Origin: Isoetes taiwanensis
Taxonomy: Eukaryota > Streptophyta > Lycopodiopsida > Isoetales > Isoetaceae
NCBI GenBank assembly: GCA_021234155.1
Contig: JAJEKV010000147.1
Coordinates: forward strand, 62,001-126,000
Direction: 5' to 3'
Length of the DNA: 64,000 bases
Shown: piece after piece, positions 21,144-32,429 of the stretch
Layout: each line of letters opens with the position of its first letter
Numbering within the stretch: the stretch's first letter is position 1
Notes under the pieces: generated by a model
Told to the model about the DNA's origin: nothing
What the model saw: the letters and a program-made list of their open reading frames with translations, nothing else
Database searches by the model: none
Position numbers and translations under genes: made by a program

Positions 21144-22347
21144 GGAACTTGTCCCCTAGGGTAATTTCGGCGTTCCAGATGACATGGAGAGGTCGGATCG
21201 CCAATCCGGGGCCTCCTCCATGCCCCAAAATCGAAAACGTGGTCTAAACCCTGTCAGGGCCAACGGTGGCCATCCCAATCAAAAATCGAGGGTCTAAAGC
21301 TCGCCCGAAAATACCGGGGATTTTCCTGTACACTCGCGGCCACTTGGCAAGCCAGCTGGCTGAAAATCAGGATTTTTCCCCGCCCCATGCATTAATTATG
21401 AATTTCCGGAGCATAAACACAAAAAACAACACAGATAAAAATCCGGGTCTCGAAAAAAGGTGAAATCTTGGCAGGATATGCAACATGACGCTGCACACGC
21501 AAGAGAAAATGCACCGACAATAGAAGCACAAGCAGAGGCATGAGACGAAGCTTCGAAAGCCAACCCCTTCGGGGAGGCCACCGGTCGGTAACGCCCCTCG
21601 AAAGCAGTGGAGCTAGCTTTTCTTCTCCGTGGTCACATGTATACCACCTAGCAGTCCTAGTGCTCCTATTGTCACTTCAATCTTCTACCAGGGCCTCAGG
21701 GTGAACCCCAAGTATCTTGTTCTTGCAAGGCTAATCCAAGCCGGGGGTCGAGGACGGGCTGGACCCCACTCAGAATCGAAGGCGGCTCCGCCAATGGACC
21801 CTAACATCCCCATTACCTAGGGGACCAAGTTTAGGTGGGCGTAAGACCACCCCTCTCCAAGAAACGCCAAAGTAGGTCGCTTACTACACACTTGTAGTCA
21901 ATTGGCATGGAGGTGGATGCTGAATACCTCCTAGTGAGGGGTAAGTGATTGATCCCTTGGGAAAACTCGCCGTGGAACTTGTCCCCTAGGGTAATTTCGC
22001 TGCCCGGACGACGACGGGCGAGGTCGGATCGCCAATCGGGGCCTCCTCCATGCCCCAAAATTGAAAACGTGGTCTAAACCTTGTCGTGGCCAATGGCGGC
22101 CATCCCAATAAAAATCGAGGGTCTAAAACTCATCCGAAATACCGGGATTTTCCTATACTCTCGGGGCCACTTGGCAAGCCAGCTGGCTGAAAACCAGGAT
22201 TTTTCCCCGCCCCATGCATTAGTTATGAATTTCCGGAGCATAAACACAAAGAAAAGCCATGATAAAAACCGGGTCCAAAAAAAAAGGTGAAGTCTTGGCG
22301 GGATGTGCAAAGATGACGCTGCAGACACGCAAGAGAAAATGCACCAA
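21144..22347. repeat. Direct duplication of a ~370-bp segment (21144-21513 and 21969-22347)
   Basis: CGTGGAACTTGTCCCCTAGG starts both copies. Shared phrases include GCCTCCTCCATGCCCCAAAA, CACTTGGCAAGCCAGCTGGC and TGAATTTCCGGAGCATAAAC, ending with CACGCAAGAGAAAATGCACC. The intervening 455 bp is unique. No conserved reading frame was recognised. Confidence 0.8.
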
Positions 22348-22559
22348 GATATCTACCTTCTGGAGACTCCCCTTCACAAGAAAGGGGTCCGTCGAGGTGC
22401 CCGCCCGGTGTTTGCAAAGACATCCAAGGTCCATGTCACCATCATCTAGCCGTGTCACCTAAAATTTGCCAACATCACCCAATCGAAAAGACCAAAGATG
22501 GACATCTTTGGTTTTTGGCCTAGTCAAAACTTGACCTTGCTTACTTGGCATGCCATGTC

Positions 22560-24095
22560 ACCACTTGGGGTGCCTAGGTGGCATGCTTGAGACTAGGTGG
22601 CATGCCCCGAGCCACCTTGGCATGTTGGAGCCCCCGTGATGGCATGTTGGAGCCACCTTGGCATGTTGGAGCCCACGTGGCATTATGGAGTCCACGTGGC
22701 ATGTTTGAGCCACCTTGGCATGTTGGAGCCTAGGTGGCATGTTTGAGCCCACCTTGGCATGTTTGAGCCACCTGGCATGTTTGAGCCTGGGTGGCATGTT
22801 GGAGCCTAGATGGCATGTTTGAGCCACCTAGGAATGTTGGAGCCTAGGTGGCATGTTGGAGCCCACGTGGCATATTTGAGCCACCTTGGCAAGTTGGAGC
22901 ATAGGTGGTATGTTGGAGCCCAGGTGGCATGTTTTGAGCACGTTGGAGCCTAGGTGGCATGTTTGAGCCATTTTGTCATGTTGCAGCCTAGGTGGCATGT
23001 TTGAGCCACCTTGGCATGTTTGAGCCTAGGTGGCATGTTGGAGCCAACCACCTTGGCATGTTTGAGCCTAGGTGGCATGTTTGAGCCACCTTGGCATGTT
23101 GGAGCCCACGTGGCATGTTTGAGCCACCTTGGCATGTTTGAGCACGTTGGAGCCTAGGTGGCATGTTTGAGCCACCTTGGCATGTTAGAGCCACCTTGGC
23201 ATGTTGGAGCCTAGGTGGCATGTTGGAGACCACGTGGCATGTTTGAGCCACCTTGCCATGTTAGAGCCTAGGTGGCATGTTGGAGCCCCAGGTGGCATGT
23301 TTGAGCCTCCTTGGCATGTTGGAGCCCACGTGGCATATTTGAGCCACCTTGGCAAGTTGGAGCATAGGTGGCAATGTTAGAGCCCGCTGGCATGTTTGAG
23401 CATGTTGGAGCCTAGGTGGCATGTTGGAGCCACCTTGGCACGTGGCATGTTGGAGCCCACGTGGCATGTTTGAGCCTAGGTGGCAGGTTAGAGCCACGGT
23501 GGCATGTTGGAGCCTAGGTGGCATGTTTGAGCCAACTTGGCATATTTAAGCCTAGGTGGCATGTTGTGAGCCACCTTGGCATGTTGGAGGCTAGGTGGCA
23601 TAGTGGCGCCCACGTGGCATGTTTGAGCCACCTTGGCATGTTTGAGCCTAGGTGGCATGTTGGAGCCTACGTGGCATGTTTGAGCCCACCTTGGCATGTT
23701 TGAGCCGCTGGCATGTTTGAGCCTAGGTGGCATGTTGGGAGCCTAGGTGGCATGTTTGAGCCACCTTGGCATGTTTGAGCCTAGGTGGCATGTTGGAGCC
23801 ACCTTGGCATGTTGGAGCCTAAGTGAGCCTGCATGGCATGTTTGAGCCTATGTGGCATGTTTGAGCCACCTAGGAATGTTGGAGCCTAGGTGGCATGTTG
23901 GAGCCCACGTGGCATATTTGAGCCACCTTGGCAAGTTGGAGCATAGGTGGCATGTTGGAGCCTGCGTGGCATGTTTGAGCACGTTGGAGCCTAGGTGGCA
24001 TGTTTGAGCCATTTTGTCATGTTGGAGCCACCTTGGCATGTTTGAGCCTAGGTGGCATGTTAGAGCCACCTTGGCATGTTGGTGCCCACGTTATG
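22560..24095. repeat. Second 19-bp minisatellite array (same unit family)
   Basis: Roughly 1.5 kb of GAGCCTAGGTGGCATGTTG, GAGCCACCTTGGCATGTTT and GAGCCCACGTGGCATGTTT units, essentially all in one orientation. Occasional units carry insertions or the truncated form GAGCACGTTG. It is the same family as the 18.87-19.79 kb array but without the flanking inverted blocks. It ends at TGCCCACGTTATGC. Confidence 0.85.
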
Positions 24096-24099
24096 CAAA

Positions 24100-24670
24100 A
24101 ATAGGTGTTAAGTAATTGAAGTAGTTGAAGTAACTTGTGTTACATGGAATACTAGTATAAGAACATGTGATCGTGCACGTGCATCACATGTAGCAAATCA
24201 AGTACTCTGTCCTACCACTATAAAGACCCGTGATATGGAAGGATAGGACATGTAGAGAATCAAGTACTCTTTCCTACTTCTATAAAGACATGTGAGAATA
24301 GAAGTATTCCACATGTCGTAATTCATGTATTCTTTCCTACAATGCCTTAGTACTACTATAAAGACATGTGACATAGAAGCATATGACATGTAGAGAATCA
24401 AGTATTCTTTCCGACTTCTATAAAGACATGTGACAATAGAAGTATTACACATGTCGTAATTCATGTATTCTTTCCTACAATGCCTTAGCAAATAAAGTAC
24501 TCTGTCCTACTACTATAAAGACATGTGAATGGAAGTATAGGACATGTAGAGAATCAAATATTCTTTCCTACATCTATAAAGACATGTGACAATAGAATTA
24601 TTAGACATGTAGAAATTCAAGTACTCTTTCCTACAGTGGATTGTATTATAAAATGACATGTCACAATAGA
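24100..24670. repeat. ACATGT-rich tandem array, ~138-bp higher-order period
   Basis: The phrase TATAAAGACATGTGA recurs at about 24221, 24281, 24357, 24419, 24514 and 24577, alternating with GACATGTAGAGAATCAAG and CACATGTCGTAATTCATG and with TATTCTTTCCTAC. Two neighbouring blocks repeat with a 138-bp period (CTACAATGCCTTAG near 24337 and 24475). The array lies immediately on the 3' side of the Rep/HUH pseudogene (minus strand) and could be part of the same element. Confidence 0.65.
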
Positions 24671-24839
24671 AGAAACTACAAAACAACAGTGGATGTTTTA
24701 GTCCACTGAAAAAAGAACACCATTATCGAACAAAACCATACCTTCACAAATCCACATGTAGGATTCTTTGAAAACAGGACATGTAGACCTACCAAAACTG
24801 ATGTTTTCAACAGTGGACCAAAAACCGGGGTGAGTGTGG

Positions 24840-26250
24840 CTGCCGCCTGAGCACACGGAGTTTGCAATCCTATGCGCCTCAATGCCCACCTGAATCACAT
24901 TGTTAATAAACTCTTGAGCAGAGAATGCTACCTCTGGCTCAGCTGGATACACAAAGGGGTCGGATGAGAGGCATCTATGGCAGATGAAATCAAAGATTGT
25001 GGCAAGGATACAACTGGCTGCTGCACACCACGAACTGGGTCCGAGTCACTCTCCATTACTCCTGCAGCTGTACACCAAAGAAATACGTGAAAACAATAAA
25101 ACTAAACTGTACAATGAACACCCAAGCAACTCTATCAACCAACGACCATCGTACGTTCACCCTTGTGGACGGGGATGTAATTCGCACCAGGTTCAAGTAT
25201 CACCACATCAGGGCTATCAGCACTGTAAGAAGGATCATATATGTCCTCAAAATTGTTATCCTCCTCATCAGCAGGAACGGCGTCATCCCAATAATGCCTA
25301 TGGCCAGGCCCATTCCTTTCCATTGGCACAAAGCCTATTGGCAACCCAAATAAGATGGTCCTCATGCCGGGACGTCATGCGTTGGCTAGGATTCAAAGAA
25401 CACCCTCCAAGCTGCTTTCGAACCCGTGCTCATTGATGTGAGCCGTGTTTGAAGGTATGATCCAGGAGCTAGAGAGAGTAAACTTCCCAGATTGGTCTGT
25501 CCAAGGTATATAACAGGTTAGCATTTAGCCTACGGTTGCCATGGTAATTGACAAAGTGTGCAGCTCTATTCAAAAGATTCTTATTGTAAAAAACAACAAG
25601 GCTCTTTGTATCACCAGCTCCCTACCTCAAATACAGGTCTTTTCCCTTCTCAATAGCAGCTTTACTGACATTATGCAGATGGAAAACATAGTAGACTTTA
25701 CCAACGTCTTTCATGCAATACCCGACCATGCCGTCAAAGCAATGAAGGCGGCTGTTTTTGAGGGCCTTGCATACCAGAATCACGCTTGCTGGCTTTGATG
25801 CCGAATTAAAATCTTTCTTAATAGCATCGTTCATAGCCTTGGGGCTCTTGAATCGGGCTCTAAAGACAGCCTGGCAGTGCAAGTGATCCACACTTGCACC
25901 ACATTCCATGGCCACGGCTCCAGCCAGGCACCTTCTGTTGCAAAAACCAACAAGGGCATCATAGAAGCTTGTGGGCACGTCTTGCCCAGACACACTCAAA
26001 GTCACGCTCACATCTATGGCACTCCAATCCTGCCAAGAGAAGGGCCAGCAGAAGGCCCTCCAATTTGAGGGTCTCTAGAAGAAGACCCAATTTTCAATGA
26101 GCTCAGAGAAGGAGGCACAGAGCAGGCGATACCCTTCCCATTCCTCGTTGCTCTCCTCAAAGGCATCACAGAATAAAACAACGAACAGAGATGGCTTACC
26201 TGTAACTGAAGTCGCCTGACAATATCCTGGAGCTGTAGCTGCAAAAAAAC
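24840..26250 (-). pseudogene. HUH (Rep-type) endonuclease-domain gene, spliced but broken
   Basis: On the minus strand an open segment 26037-25622 carries three Rep-like motifs in order: VTLSVSG (possible motif I), HLHCQ at 25885-25871 (motif II, HUHUQ) and YCMKD at 25720-25706 (motif III, YxxK with the nicking Tyr). They are spaced about 40 and 50 residues apart, as in rolling-circle Reps. Upstream there are plausible splice sites: TTTTTTTGCAG, a 39-nt exon (LQLQDIVRRLQLQ), GTAAGC, then CTTGGCAG before GATTGG, all joining in one frame. Downstream the frame is stopped after KDLYLR and resumes in frame (LVVFYNKNLLNRAA), then continues in shifted frames to an acidic segment at 25365-25135 and possibly to 24850. 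HUH Reps nick single-stranded DNA during rolling-circle transposition or replication. I see no helicase domain. Host domestication, a replitron-like element or an old viral-type Rep insertion are all possible. Confidence 0.6.
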
Positions 26251-27079
26251 CCAGCCAATCTCTAGTTATAGCATGCGAGCGACACATACCCAGCCAGGAA
26301 TAGCCGGCCATCTGCGCCATCGCCATCTGTGCCATCGCCATCTACTGCCCACGTGAACCCCAGCAGTCCCAACCAATAGTAGACTAGATTCGAACCCTAG
26401 ATTCCCCTATTTGGAATCCAGGTTGCCAGCATCACCATCTACGGTATTCATATACGAATACCAGCAATAACCAAGGAAAATCTTAGGTTATATTTCTACC
26501 CTTTCTTATTTCGGCCAGATTATAGCTATGACTTGAAAGCCACTTCTTTCAAAATGGAAAGGTTAATAGTCTAAAATAGGTAAGCCACATAGGCGGTGAG
26601 GTAATGGCATAAACTTAAGAGCATTTCCCTCTATAATATCAGAAGGCTCAATCAACCCCCCTTTTGAATAAACTAAGAAACACATATTGCATTAACAAAT
26701 TTCCATACATGAGCATTTGAATCAATAAACAAATAATTCCCTAGAAATATACTAAAAAAACAAAGGGTAAGAAGGAGGAAGTAAGACTGTCAGGAGGGAT
26801 GAGTTACATGTCAAGTGCCAGAGATATGACAAGAAAGGTAACAATTCTTCATAAAATGCACAGAGATAAAAGGCAAATCTGAGGGAAAGACACTAGCAAA
26901 TGTGACATAGTCCAAAAGATTAATTTGGCTCCATTAAAATTTGCCAAATTATAAAAAAAAAAATAAAAAATAAAAAATGTAATGCAAGGAAACCTTTAAT
27001 AGTTTACGCTTTAGTTTGAAGAAGCATGAATGTCTATAATTTCAAATGAGTCTCTATAATTATAGCACATCATTATGGT
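26251..27079. other. Non-coding region upstream of the Rep pseudogene and LINE-A
   Basis: At 26290-26345 the minus strand reads ATGGCGATGGCACAGATGGC (a Met-Ala-rich run), similar to 18.2-18.3 kb. It may represent the 5' exon of the Rep-type gene. From 26400 to 27079 the sequence is AT-rich with an A/T tract at 26950-26980 and no recognised feature. Confidence 0.4.
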
Positions 27080-28393
27080 GAGATGGCCCCGGTAAATAGT
27101 CTATGTCCATTGCTCTTATTAGGAAGTTTTCTGTACTTGATGACAGTCTTGATATTCCAAGTCCATTACATTATTCATATGTTTATCAGCAAAGGCGGAC
27201 ACGTCAGCAAGGCGATGAACTGGGCACTGATTATAAGTGGACGGAGCAGGTCTGTTGCAGTCGGATATAGCACAAAAGGCCATACTAGACAAAATAACGA
27301 GAGCTTCTTTTCTCTTTTGCAAGCATGTTTGGATGCCAAAGATGCCAGGAAAATGGAGCTCAGGCTAAGACTGTTGAATAGGGATTTGAGACCCTTTGGT
27401 GTATCATATGGAATGTGAATGGCTTTACTAATAGGAAACACGTTTCAATTGCGTCTTTGTTAAAAGCTGTAGATTTTTTAGTTTTATCAGAAACTTGGGA
27501 ACACGAGATGGACAGATTAGAAAATTTACCAGGTTTTGTATTGATTGAATCGGCTTGGAGTATGAAGGGAGGGGCAGAGGCTTTGGTGGCATTGCCTGCT
27601 ATGTGGGCACACAATATGCTCATGTTGTACACGTGATGAAAATATGTGAGTAAAACAACATATGTGGTTGGAAATAAGAGGTAAATTGTAGTATATATTG
27701 CAGTGGTTTATTTTACCTCACTAGACAGTCCCGTGTATAAGCAATCAGGTATTTCTTCAGAGCATCCATTCATTCATCTTGCATGAGATATTGCTGAATT
27801 TAAGTTGTCGAATTGCTCAATCAAGCAAATATCAAGTTGGAAGGGATAAAAGATCTATTGCTTCAAGAACTATGTGTACACGAGATGGAAGTAGCAGGTT
27901 GGCAAAGGTGTTCTGAAAATAATATAGAAAATGATATGGGACATCTTGTACCTCAGCTTTGTGAGTCATCGGATACAGTAATTTTTAATGGTATCCCTGA
28001 ATTTCCTTCCTTTGGGGCAATGACATGCACTCGCCCGCAAGGGGCTAATGTAATAAATTATTTGATGGGGGATCAAACTTGGTTGAGGCTTGTAGATTGC
28101 TTTCAAATGGAGATAGAACCATAATCAGATGTTGCATTAAAATTTAATTTATCTTTAAAGATAATTAAACAACTACTTTGAATGCTCTACAAGGCAAGCT
28201 AAAGTGTAAATGGGAAAAAGTAGGGGATTATGCAATAGAGTTGGAGATTGCTCTTCAATCTATTGAATGGTTAGGGGACCTTTATGTTAAAAATACATTG
28301 CTTATGAACACAATATCGCAAGTGGCAAACAATGTCTTCGGGGAGGACTTTTAGTTTGCACTCCCGAAAGCATCAACCATGGCGGGGTGAGGA

Positions 28394-28984
28394 ATGTGCG
28401 CAAGGAATCATGCAAAGTCAGAAGCTAGAAAACAATTTAAGAAGGTTACAAAGAGGAAGGAAGCAATGTGGAAAAAACAATGGCAAGCGAAGCTTGCACA
28501 TGAACTTCGGCATTTTCCCAAGGAATTTTGGAATAAATTAAAATCTCCATTTTCTAATGCAGGTGACTTTAGTAGGCATGAACTACTGGATTTTGTTCGG
28601 GAGATCTATATTATGCCAGAAGCAACTCCTATGGATTTAGTATCCATTGATGTGCCTGACATATTTGATGTTGAGGATGTGAAGATATCTTTGCAGAAGA
28701 TGGCAAATGGGAAAGGTCATGATGCAGAAGCCTTTGCCATTTAGATGCTGAAATGGGAAGGGGAGAAAATGCATGCTAAAATAGCTGAGTTGTTTAACTT
28801 AGCTCTTCATACTGGTTTTCCTGAGCAATGGTGCATGAGCAGGATAGTGACTATCCTGAAGGCTGGAGATCCAACTTGTGTTCGAAATTACCGTACTATT
28901 ATGATTAGTAGTGTAATGGCTAGGCTGTTTGGAGCTATATTAGAGAAAAAGATTTCAGGCTGGGCTGACTTACAGGGGGTGTGA
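28394..28984 (+). pseudogene. LINE-A reverse transcriptase, N-terminal half
   Basis: Two consecutive open segments in the same frame (28394-28741, then 28745-28984, separated by one TAG). The first includes the linker between endonuclease and RT (W.KQWQAKLAHELRHFPKEFWNKL) and the RT entry motif KMANGKGHDAEAF. The second carries GFPEQWCMSRIVTILKAGDP and NYRTIMISSVMARLFGAILEKK, matching RT motifs 1 and 2 of LINEs. The stop falls inside the conserved block, so the protein is dead. Confidence 0.8.
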
Positions 28985-29283
28985 GCTTTAAGCCAAGCAG
29001 GATTTAGAAGGGGTCACTCTATTGTCACTTAGTGACTTTGCGCGCCATCTGAAGGAGCTAAAGGTGCAAAGGTTGTGCACTATGTTCTTTATTTTCTGAG
29101 ACTTTATGAAGGCATTTTTGTGATCCGTGTCCAGTAGCAACCTAGGGACATGCTTGGAGAATTTGGGGGTGCCAATCCCAAGATGCAAAGGTTGTTATAA
29201 CTGTATAAGAGAGTGTTGGTAGAACTGACATTTCCTCTAGATGGTTTAGAGAAGGTGGAGAGTAATATTGGGGTGAAACAGGG

Positions 29284-29526
29284 ATGTCCTTTGTCGTCCA
29301 CACTTTTTGGTCTCGAAGCATGGCAAGTAAAAAAAATGTAGGTGTTAGTGATTACATTTTGAGACTTTTGCTTTATGCTGATGATGTTATACTTGTCTCT
29401 AGGACTGAAACAGGTTTGCAGCGCCTGGTACATGTGCTTGAACAATTTTGCAATAACACCGGTATGAAAGTGAATAAAAGTAAAACAAAGGTTCAGATCT
29501 CAAGACACAATGACAATGCATTTTGA
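29284..29526 (+). pseudogene. LINE-A reverse transcriptase, palm with YADD
   Basis: This open segment holds the polymerase catalytic block LRLLLYADDVILVSRTETGL followed by LEQFCNNTGMKVNKSKTKV, the standard motif C/D region of LINE reverse transcriptases. It is displaced by a frameshift from the preceding GVKQGCPLSS motif. The next open segment (29702-29995) continues with VVLYGYPAWG and KEIKQIQKKFLFKELGV, the thumb/post-RT region. Confidence 0.8.
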
Positions 29527-31339
29527 TTGTGAAATCCTGGACCGGGTAAAACAATATATATATTTGGGGATTGATTTCACAAATGACTATAGATGGTCAG
29601 TAGGGGTAGGATAGCGGGTAGCTGGGGGTCTTTGGGCTTTGTATCATTCTTTTAGCATGTGGCGACAACGACATATTTAGCGCTGGTCTCTTCGGAGGCT
29701 TATGTTTAAAGTGATGGTGCAAACAGTTGTGCTTTATGGTTACCCAGCTTGGGGATCAGGTTTGGCCCAGGCAAAATGGAAAGAAATCAAACAGATACAA
29801 AAGAAGTTTTTGTTTAAAGAATTGGGGGTGAAAATCCAAAGTCCATATGAGATGCTATTAGCAAAGACATTTGTATCCACTGGAGGTAGAAGCCTTGTTT
29901 CAGAACTCTCACCTATTATCAAAGGATATAAAGCATGGACGATGAAAGGATACCTAAATAGGCTTTACGAGAATCTCAGACACAGAGTCATGTAGGATGG
30001 TATAGACATCTTGTAGAGTGGGCTACATTTTGAACTTGATGATCTCCCAGACACAGATGTTGGACTGTGTGCATTAGTGACTGAACGAGCTTTATAGAAG
30101 CTGTGGCTAAATGGTGAGCTTGGAGTAAAGAGAAACATCTACAAGAAGTTAATGCTATGATAGTTTATGAAGAGCAGGCATATCTAAATATGGAGCTTAG
30201 TTGCAAAAAATGACAACTCATTGCTAGATTGAGACTTAGTTCGCATTGTCTAGAAATCGAAAGAGGGGGAGAGCAAGGGGTGGCAAGAGGGTTGCTTTTT
30301 TGCCCATGTTGTCTTGAAGCACAAGTCGAGGATTAGGATCATGCATTACTGAGATGCTCAACCTTTGATCATATCTAAGAAGATTATCAGATCACATGTG
30401 GTTCTTTTTCCCTTTTGTTAGATCTTTCTCCATCGAAACATATCTTTGTGAATACTTTAAATGTATAAAAGAGCTAGTTAGCTCTATATAGAATGGCTGA
30501 AAATTTTCTCACCTAGGGGTGAGCCTTGTTGACATTGTTGACATTGTTGTTTCGTTTTTCGCTGATGGACTTGATGGCCTGAAGGCGTGACAATAATATT
30601 ATTATTATTATCATCATACCACAATCACGTGGAAACTTTTCTAAGCCTTGTTTTACATGAATTGTTAATTTGCTCAATAGATATTTCATTTTCAAATAAA
30701 TATGACCTATGTTGTTCATTGATAATTTCATAGGAAAACAAGTAATTTTCTTGGAACAAGAGCTTGCAAACGTTTTAGATATATGCATATTTAACAAATA
30801 GCAATTAAGAAGAACTCAAAAACACATGTTTTAGTCCTTAGATAATACTAAATAAGATTGACAAACTCCAAGTAGGGTTATTGAGACCAGTGTATGAACT
30901 TCTTGGGTCTATTAAGACTTGGACTTCTATGTTTATGACCTTTGCAATGACAATGATGACACTAGGTTAGTTGTCAAGGTTACTGTTTCTATTGCTACAT
31001 AGATGGTCATCATTTCTTCCTCGTCTAGTTCCACTTCTGTGTTAGCTAAGGTGTGTCATAGCCATCCATGTTGTTCTCCTCTTTCTCTCCCTCAAACTCA
31101 TTGTTCCAATTAAAAATCCAAACTAGTAGGGCTTAGGGTAGGGCATTGTAAGTCATGTGGTCTGCCTTCATACATCGAAAATATAGCCTCTTTTCTATTG
31201 CCAACTTGATCTGGTCTGTGTGACTTCCTTTAAGAATTCTCTCGTGTGCTCATGCATGGATAGTTTCCTTATGTCTTTCTAGGTAAGGCTATTTGTTGAT
31301 ACAGGACTTGCGTTAAGGTGGGGGAGTAAGTCATATAGA

Positions 31340-32049
31340 TTGGAGAAGCAGTTATACATATACATTATGTGTCCGCAGCTGTCATCCTTTCGATTCCTTA
31401 AATTGTCTCTTCCTCCTCAAAAAGCCCAAGTGAAAACTCAAAAGATATGGGACGCAGTTACTTTGGCCCAAGTGAAAACTGGTCATTATCATGCACACAT
31501 AAATCCCACCTTGGCACCAGGGCCCCAAGCTTATTTGCTTGCTTCATTGTCCAGGAACAAGCTTGTAGCTATTGCATCAATTCGCCGACGGGTCCCACAG
31601 CTACGGATTGAGGCAGTAGATGGGGAGCGGTGGCGAGACTATGTGCCTGTTACCCGATTGCCAGTTATTGAAGATGAAAGCCATACTCTTACGAGTTGCC
31701 CCGCTTTTGAGATAGTTCGAATCATTTTTGACCTTAGCATTCCATTCCACGCTTCCACAACTTCTCGAGCACCATCGTGCATGACTTGGCATTATACATA
31801 CTTGAGGTTCTAGATAAGCGTCTGCGCAATTTCATTGAGCCCTCGGTAGTCATTATCTCCGCTTGTCTAGTATCATCATTACTGCAAAGGTTTTTCCCTT
31901 GAAAACCTTTCGAGGCAGGGGTTTTTTAATCCTAGTAGTAATGATTGTACTAGCCCATTGTATGGGTCCCATGACCTATTGGTCTCCGTGGAACTATTCT
32001 ATTCTATTCTATTCTATTCTATTCTATTCTATTCTATTCTATTCTATTC
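31340..32049 (+). mobile_element. LINE-B 3' fragment with (TCTAT)n tail
   Basis: The open stretch 31340-31810 encodes the C-terminal cassette of the same family as LINE-D: VKTGHYHAHINPTLAPGPQAY, then a basic block and IRRRVPQLRIEAVDG, then a Cys/His-type EDESHTLTSCPAFE. The 3' UTR contains AAGGTTTTTCCCTTGAAAACC (about 31886-31907) and ends with TTGGTCTCCGTGGAAC (31979-31994) directly joined to a TATTC pentanucleotide run (31995-32049). The RT domain is absent, so the copy is strongly 5'-truncated or its 5' part has decayed beyond recognition. Confidence 0.75.
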
Positions 32050-32269
32050 CTCCTTTGTGGTATGCTTCCCTGTTTTGCTCGTCTTGCCTATTTCCCTTAT
32101 TCTCAATCCAATTCAATTCAATTCAACTTAGAGGTGCACTACTACAGTCATCGGATTCGTCGATCCTATGACTCAGATCGTATGTTGGGACCTCTGGGCA
32201 CCTCTCATTTCGCTTATAGTCATTTATGATTAGAGGTGCCTATTGATTTTGAAGTATGAAATACGATTT

Positions 32270-32420
32270 TGCCTAAGGTTTTGAGAGAATATCGAACCTC
32301 TATATGGTTTGCCTAGGATTTTAGAATATGCGATACGGAGGCTCGAACCTTTACCAAAATAACTCAAAGTCCTAATAAGACTACTTTAACCAATGTATCC
32401 AGTGAGCTAATGTGATTATT
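32270..32420 (-). repeat. tRNA-like / SINE-head candidate
   Basis: On the minus strand TGGTTAAAGTAGTC (32393-32380) resembles an A box and GGTTCGAGCC (32349-32340) a B box, about 30 nt apart as in a tRNA gene. The phrase GCTCACTGGATACAT precedes the A box. No complete cloverleaf was established. A tRNA-derived SINE or tRNA relic is the likeliest reading. Confidence 0.35.
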
Positions 32421-32429
32421 TTTTATCTT

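Larger units (their letters stand above)
27080..30612 (+). mobile_element. Non-LTR retrotransposon LINE-A, endonuclease + RT, decayed, (ATT)n tail
   Basis: A near-complete but inactive LINE. The AP-type endonuclease begins at IWNVNGF (about 27405) with a VLSETW motif near 27480 and continues to FNGIPEFPSFGAMTCTRPQG near 27990. RT motifs follow: SLQKMANGKGHDAEAF (28690-28740), SRIVTILKAGD and NYRTI (28840-28900), VKQGCPLSSTLFGLE (about 29274-29318) and the catalytic LLYADDVILVS with YADD at 29374-29385. The post-RT region runs to about 29995 and beyond. A CTCACC TAGG GGTGAG stem-loop (30508-30523) precedes the 3' end, which is a short ATT/ATC microsatellite at about 30593-30617 instead of poly(A). 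Upstream of the endonuclease, 27083-27400 may be the end of an ORF1. Stops and frameshifts are scattered. The clade is not assigned; it resembles LINE-B/C/D in its simple-repeat tail. Confidence 0.85.

Noticed and set aside
22558-24069. Met/Pro/His-rich open frames in the minisatellite
   Set aside because: Direct consequence of the 19-bp repeat reading through; no independent evidence of coding.
24840-26250. Recent integration of a plant DNA virus as the source of the Rep-like gene
   Set aside because: Apparent introns, long non-Rep coding parts and no coat-protein or intergenic origin sequence make this less likely; left open only as a remote origin of the domain.
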